Positions 63,674 to 64,000 of a DNA stretch of 64,000 nucleotides are shown in pieces; the stretch's first letter is position 1; each line of letters begins with the position of its first letter. Origin of the DNA: Kocuria sp. (GTDB lineage Bacteria; Actinomycetota; Actinomycetes; Actinomycetales; Micrococcaceae). Position numbers and translations under genes: made by a program. The notes beneath the pieces are model-generated. The model saw nothing but the letters and a program-made list of their open reading frames with translations, had not been told where the DNA came from and ran no database searches. The stretch spans positions 42,271 through 106,270 of the forward strand of contig NZ_JAUMTZ010000006.1 in assembly GCF_030530945.1 (NCBI RefSeq), given 5' to 3'.

Positions 63674-63679
63674 AGTCTA
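63674..63679 (-). promoter_or_regulatory. greA: -10 box of greA
   Basis: TAGACT on the minus strand gives a leader of about 105 nt before the GTG at 63561. Confidence 0.5.
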
Positions 63680-63726
63680 GAGGACGCGCAGGGCGCTCCC
63701 CAAAGTGGTGCGCAACACGGGTGGCG

Positions 63727-64000
63727 TCAGCCGGACACGTTCCAGCAGGACTCCACCCCCGCAGTGGTGGCCGCGTTCGTGGTGCGCACCGCCACGCGGT
63801 GGGTGCTGGTGCGCCCGTTGAGCTCCTCGGGGGCCACCCGCCCGATGGTGACCTCGTTCCACCCCACCACGGCGTACTGCTCGTTCAGCGCCTGCACCGC
63901 GCACGTGACCGTCTGGTCCGGGTCCTTGGTGAGGTCGAAGTCCGCGTACACGTGGCCGGCGTCCGTGATGCCGAAGCTCACGTCCTTGAACACGGGCCGC
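63727..64000 (-). CDS. DUF4307-family protein, truncated by the window edge
   Basis: The last 88 or so residues of a protein are visible (FKDVSFGITDAGHVYADFDLTKDPDQTVTCAVQALNEQ ... RTTNAATTAGVESCWNVSG), with one cysteine in each half of the domain. Pattern and position upstream of greA match DUF4307, which lies beside greA in other actinobacteria. The N terminus, normally with one membrane helix, lies beyond the window. Function unknown. A GTG at 63993 is probably internal. Confidence 0.75.
   Translation of the reverse strand, partial: RPVFKDVSFGITDAGHVYADFDLTKDPDQTVTCAVQALNEQYAVVGWNEVTIGRVAPEELNGRTSTHRVAVRTTNAATTAGVESCWNVSG

Noticed and set aside
1..64000. Insertion sequences, prophage, integrase-tRNA junctions or a replication origin
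   Set aside because: No transposase, integrase, phage structural gene, dnaA-box cluster or tRNA-end duplication was seen.

Overview
The window is very GC-rich (coding third positions are almost all G or C), and its gene order is actinobacterial. I infer a Micrococcaceae-type genome, most likely Kocuria-like. The basis is uvrD/pcrA–sucCD and perM–purN–purH, sdhCDAB beside cdd, eno–divIC–DUF501–ppx, and greA beside a DUF4307 gene; all of these neighbourhoods are also known from Mycobacterium tuberculosis. No prophage, insertion sequence, plasmid gene or CRISPR array is visible. The base composition changes little, except in one AT-richer non-coding stretch (about 7.6-8.1 kb) and one almost pure G/C patch (about 21.21-21.33 kb).

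Layout. 0-6.6 kb: a membrane protein, pcrA helicase, another membrane protein, and succinyl-CoA synthetase sucCD. 6.6-23.2 kb is an accessory-looking block placed between sucCD and perM-purN-purH, which lie close together in M. tuberculosis. It holds purU, a 630-bp gene-free region full of inverted repeats, a ferritin-like/VIT1 fusion, a SNF2-family ATPase divergent from a 1042-residue unrecognised protein, a choline-to-glycine-betaine cluster (betT-betB-betA), a small hypothetical gene and a GT4 glycosyltransferase. 23.2-28.4 kb: perM (DUF6350), a Ser/Thr/Pro-tailed membrane protein, purN and purH. 28.4-32.5 kb: gamma-carbonic anhydrase-like protein and a HAD-GH65 fusion. 32.7-39.4 kb: glyA-folD, a small membrane protein, xth, trpS, a 2'-5' RNA ligase-like protein and YihY/BrkB. 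39.4-43.0 kb: sdhCDAB on the minus strand. 43.2-47.5 kb: manC, an M20 amidohydrolase, a BMP-type lipoprotein and cdd. 47.5-51.5 kb: an unusual 630-residue two-lobed protein, add, and a mazG carrying a frameshift. 51.5-58.1 kb: eno, divIC-like, DUF501, ppx, a subtilase and ndh. Then a tRNA with anticodon UAA, a Bax-inhibitor-like protein, a nitroreductase-like protein, an AI-2E exporter-like protein, ilvA, a small membrane protein, greA and a truncated DUF4307 gene.

How the genes work together. One-carbon and purine metabolism recurs: glyA and folD make and interconvert one-carbon folates, purN and purH consume 10-formyl-THF, and purU hydrolyses it. Central metabolism is represented by sucCD, sdhCDAB, ndh and eno. 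Nucleoside salvage is represented by add, cdd and a BMP lipoprotein; house-cleaning and repair by mazG, xth and pcrA. betTBA would import choline and oxidise it to glycine betaine.

Two window-wide patterns stand out. First, at least eleven genes have a TANNNT-like -10 box 6-9 nt before the start codon, which predicts leaderless mRNAs. Second, ACGACGCC/GGCGTCGT-type palindromes recur as terminator arms and also inside three coding regions, where they encode low-complexity linkers. The best candidate for an undescribed system is the divergent pair at 9.35-15.7 kb, a SNF2 ATPase with a zinc-site-containing 1042-residue protein. It rests only on gene arrangement and motifs; its function is unknown.
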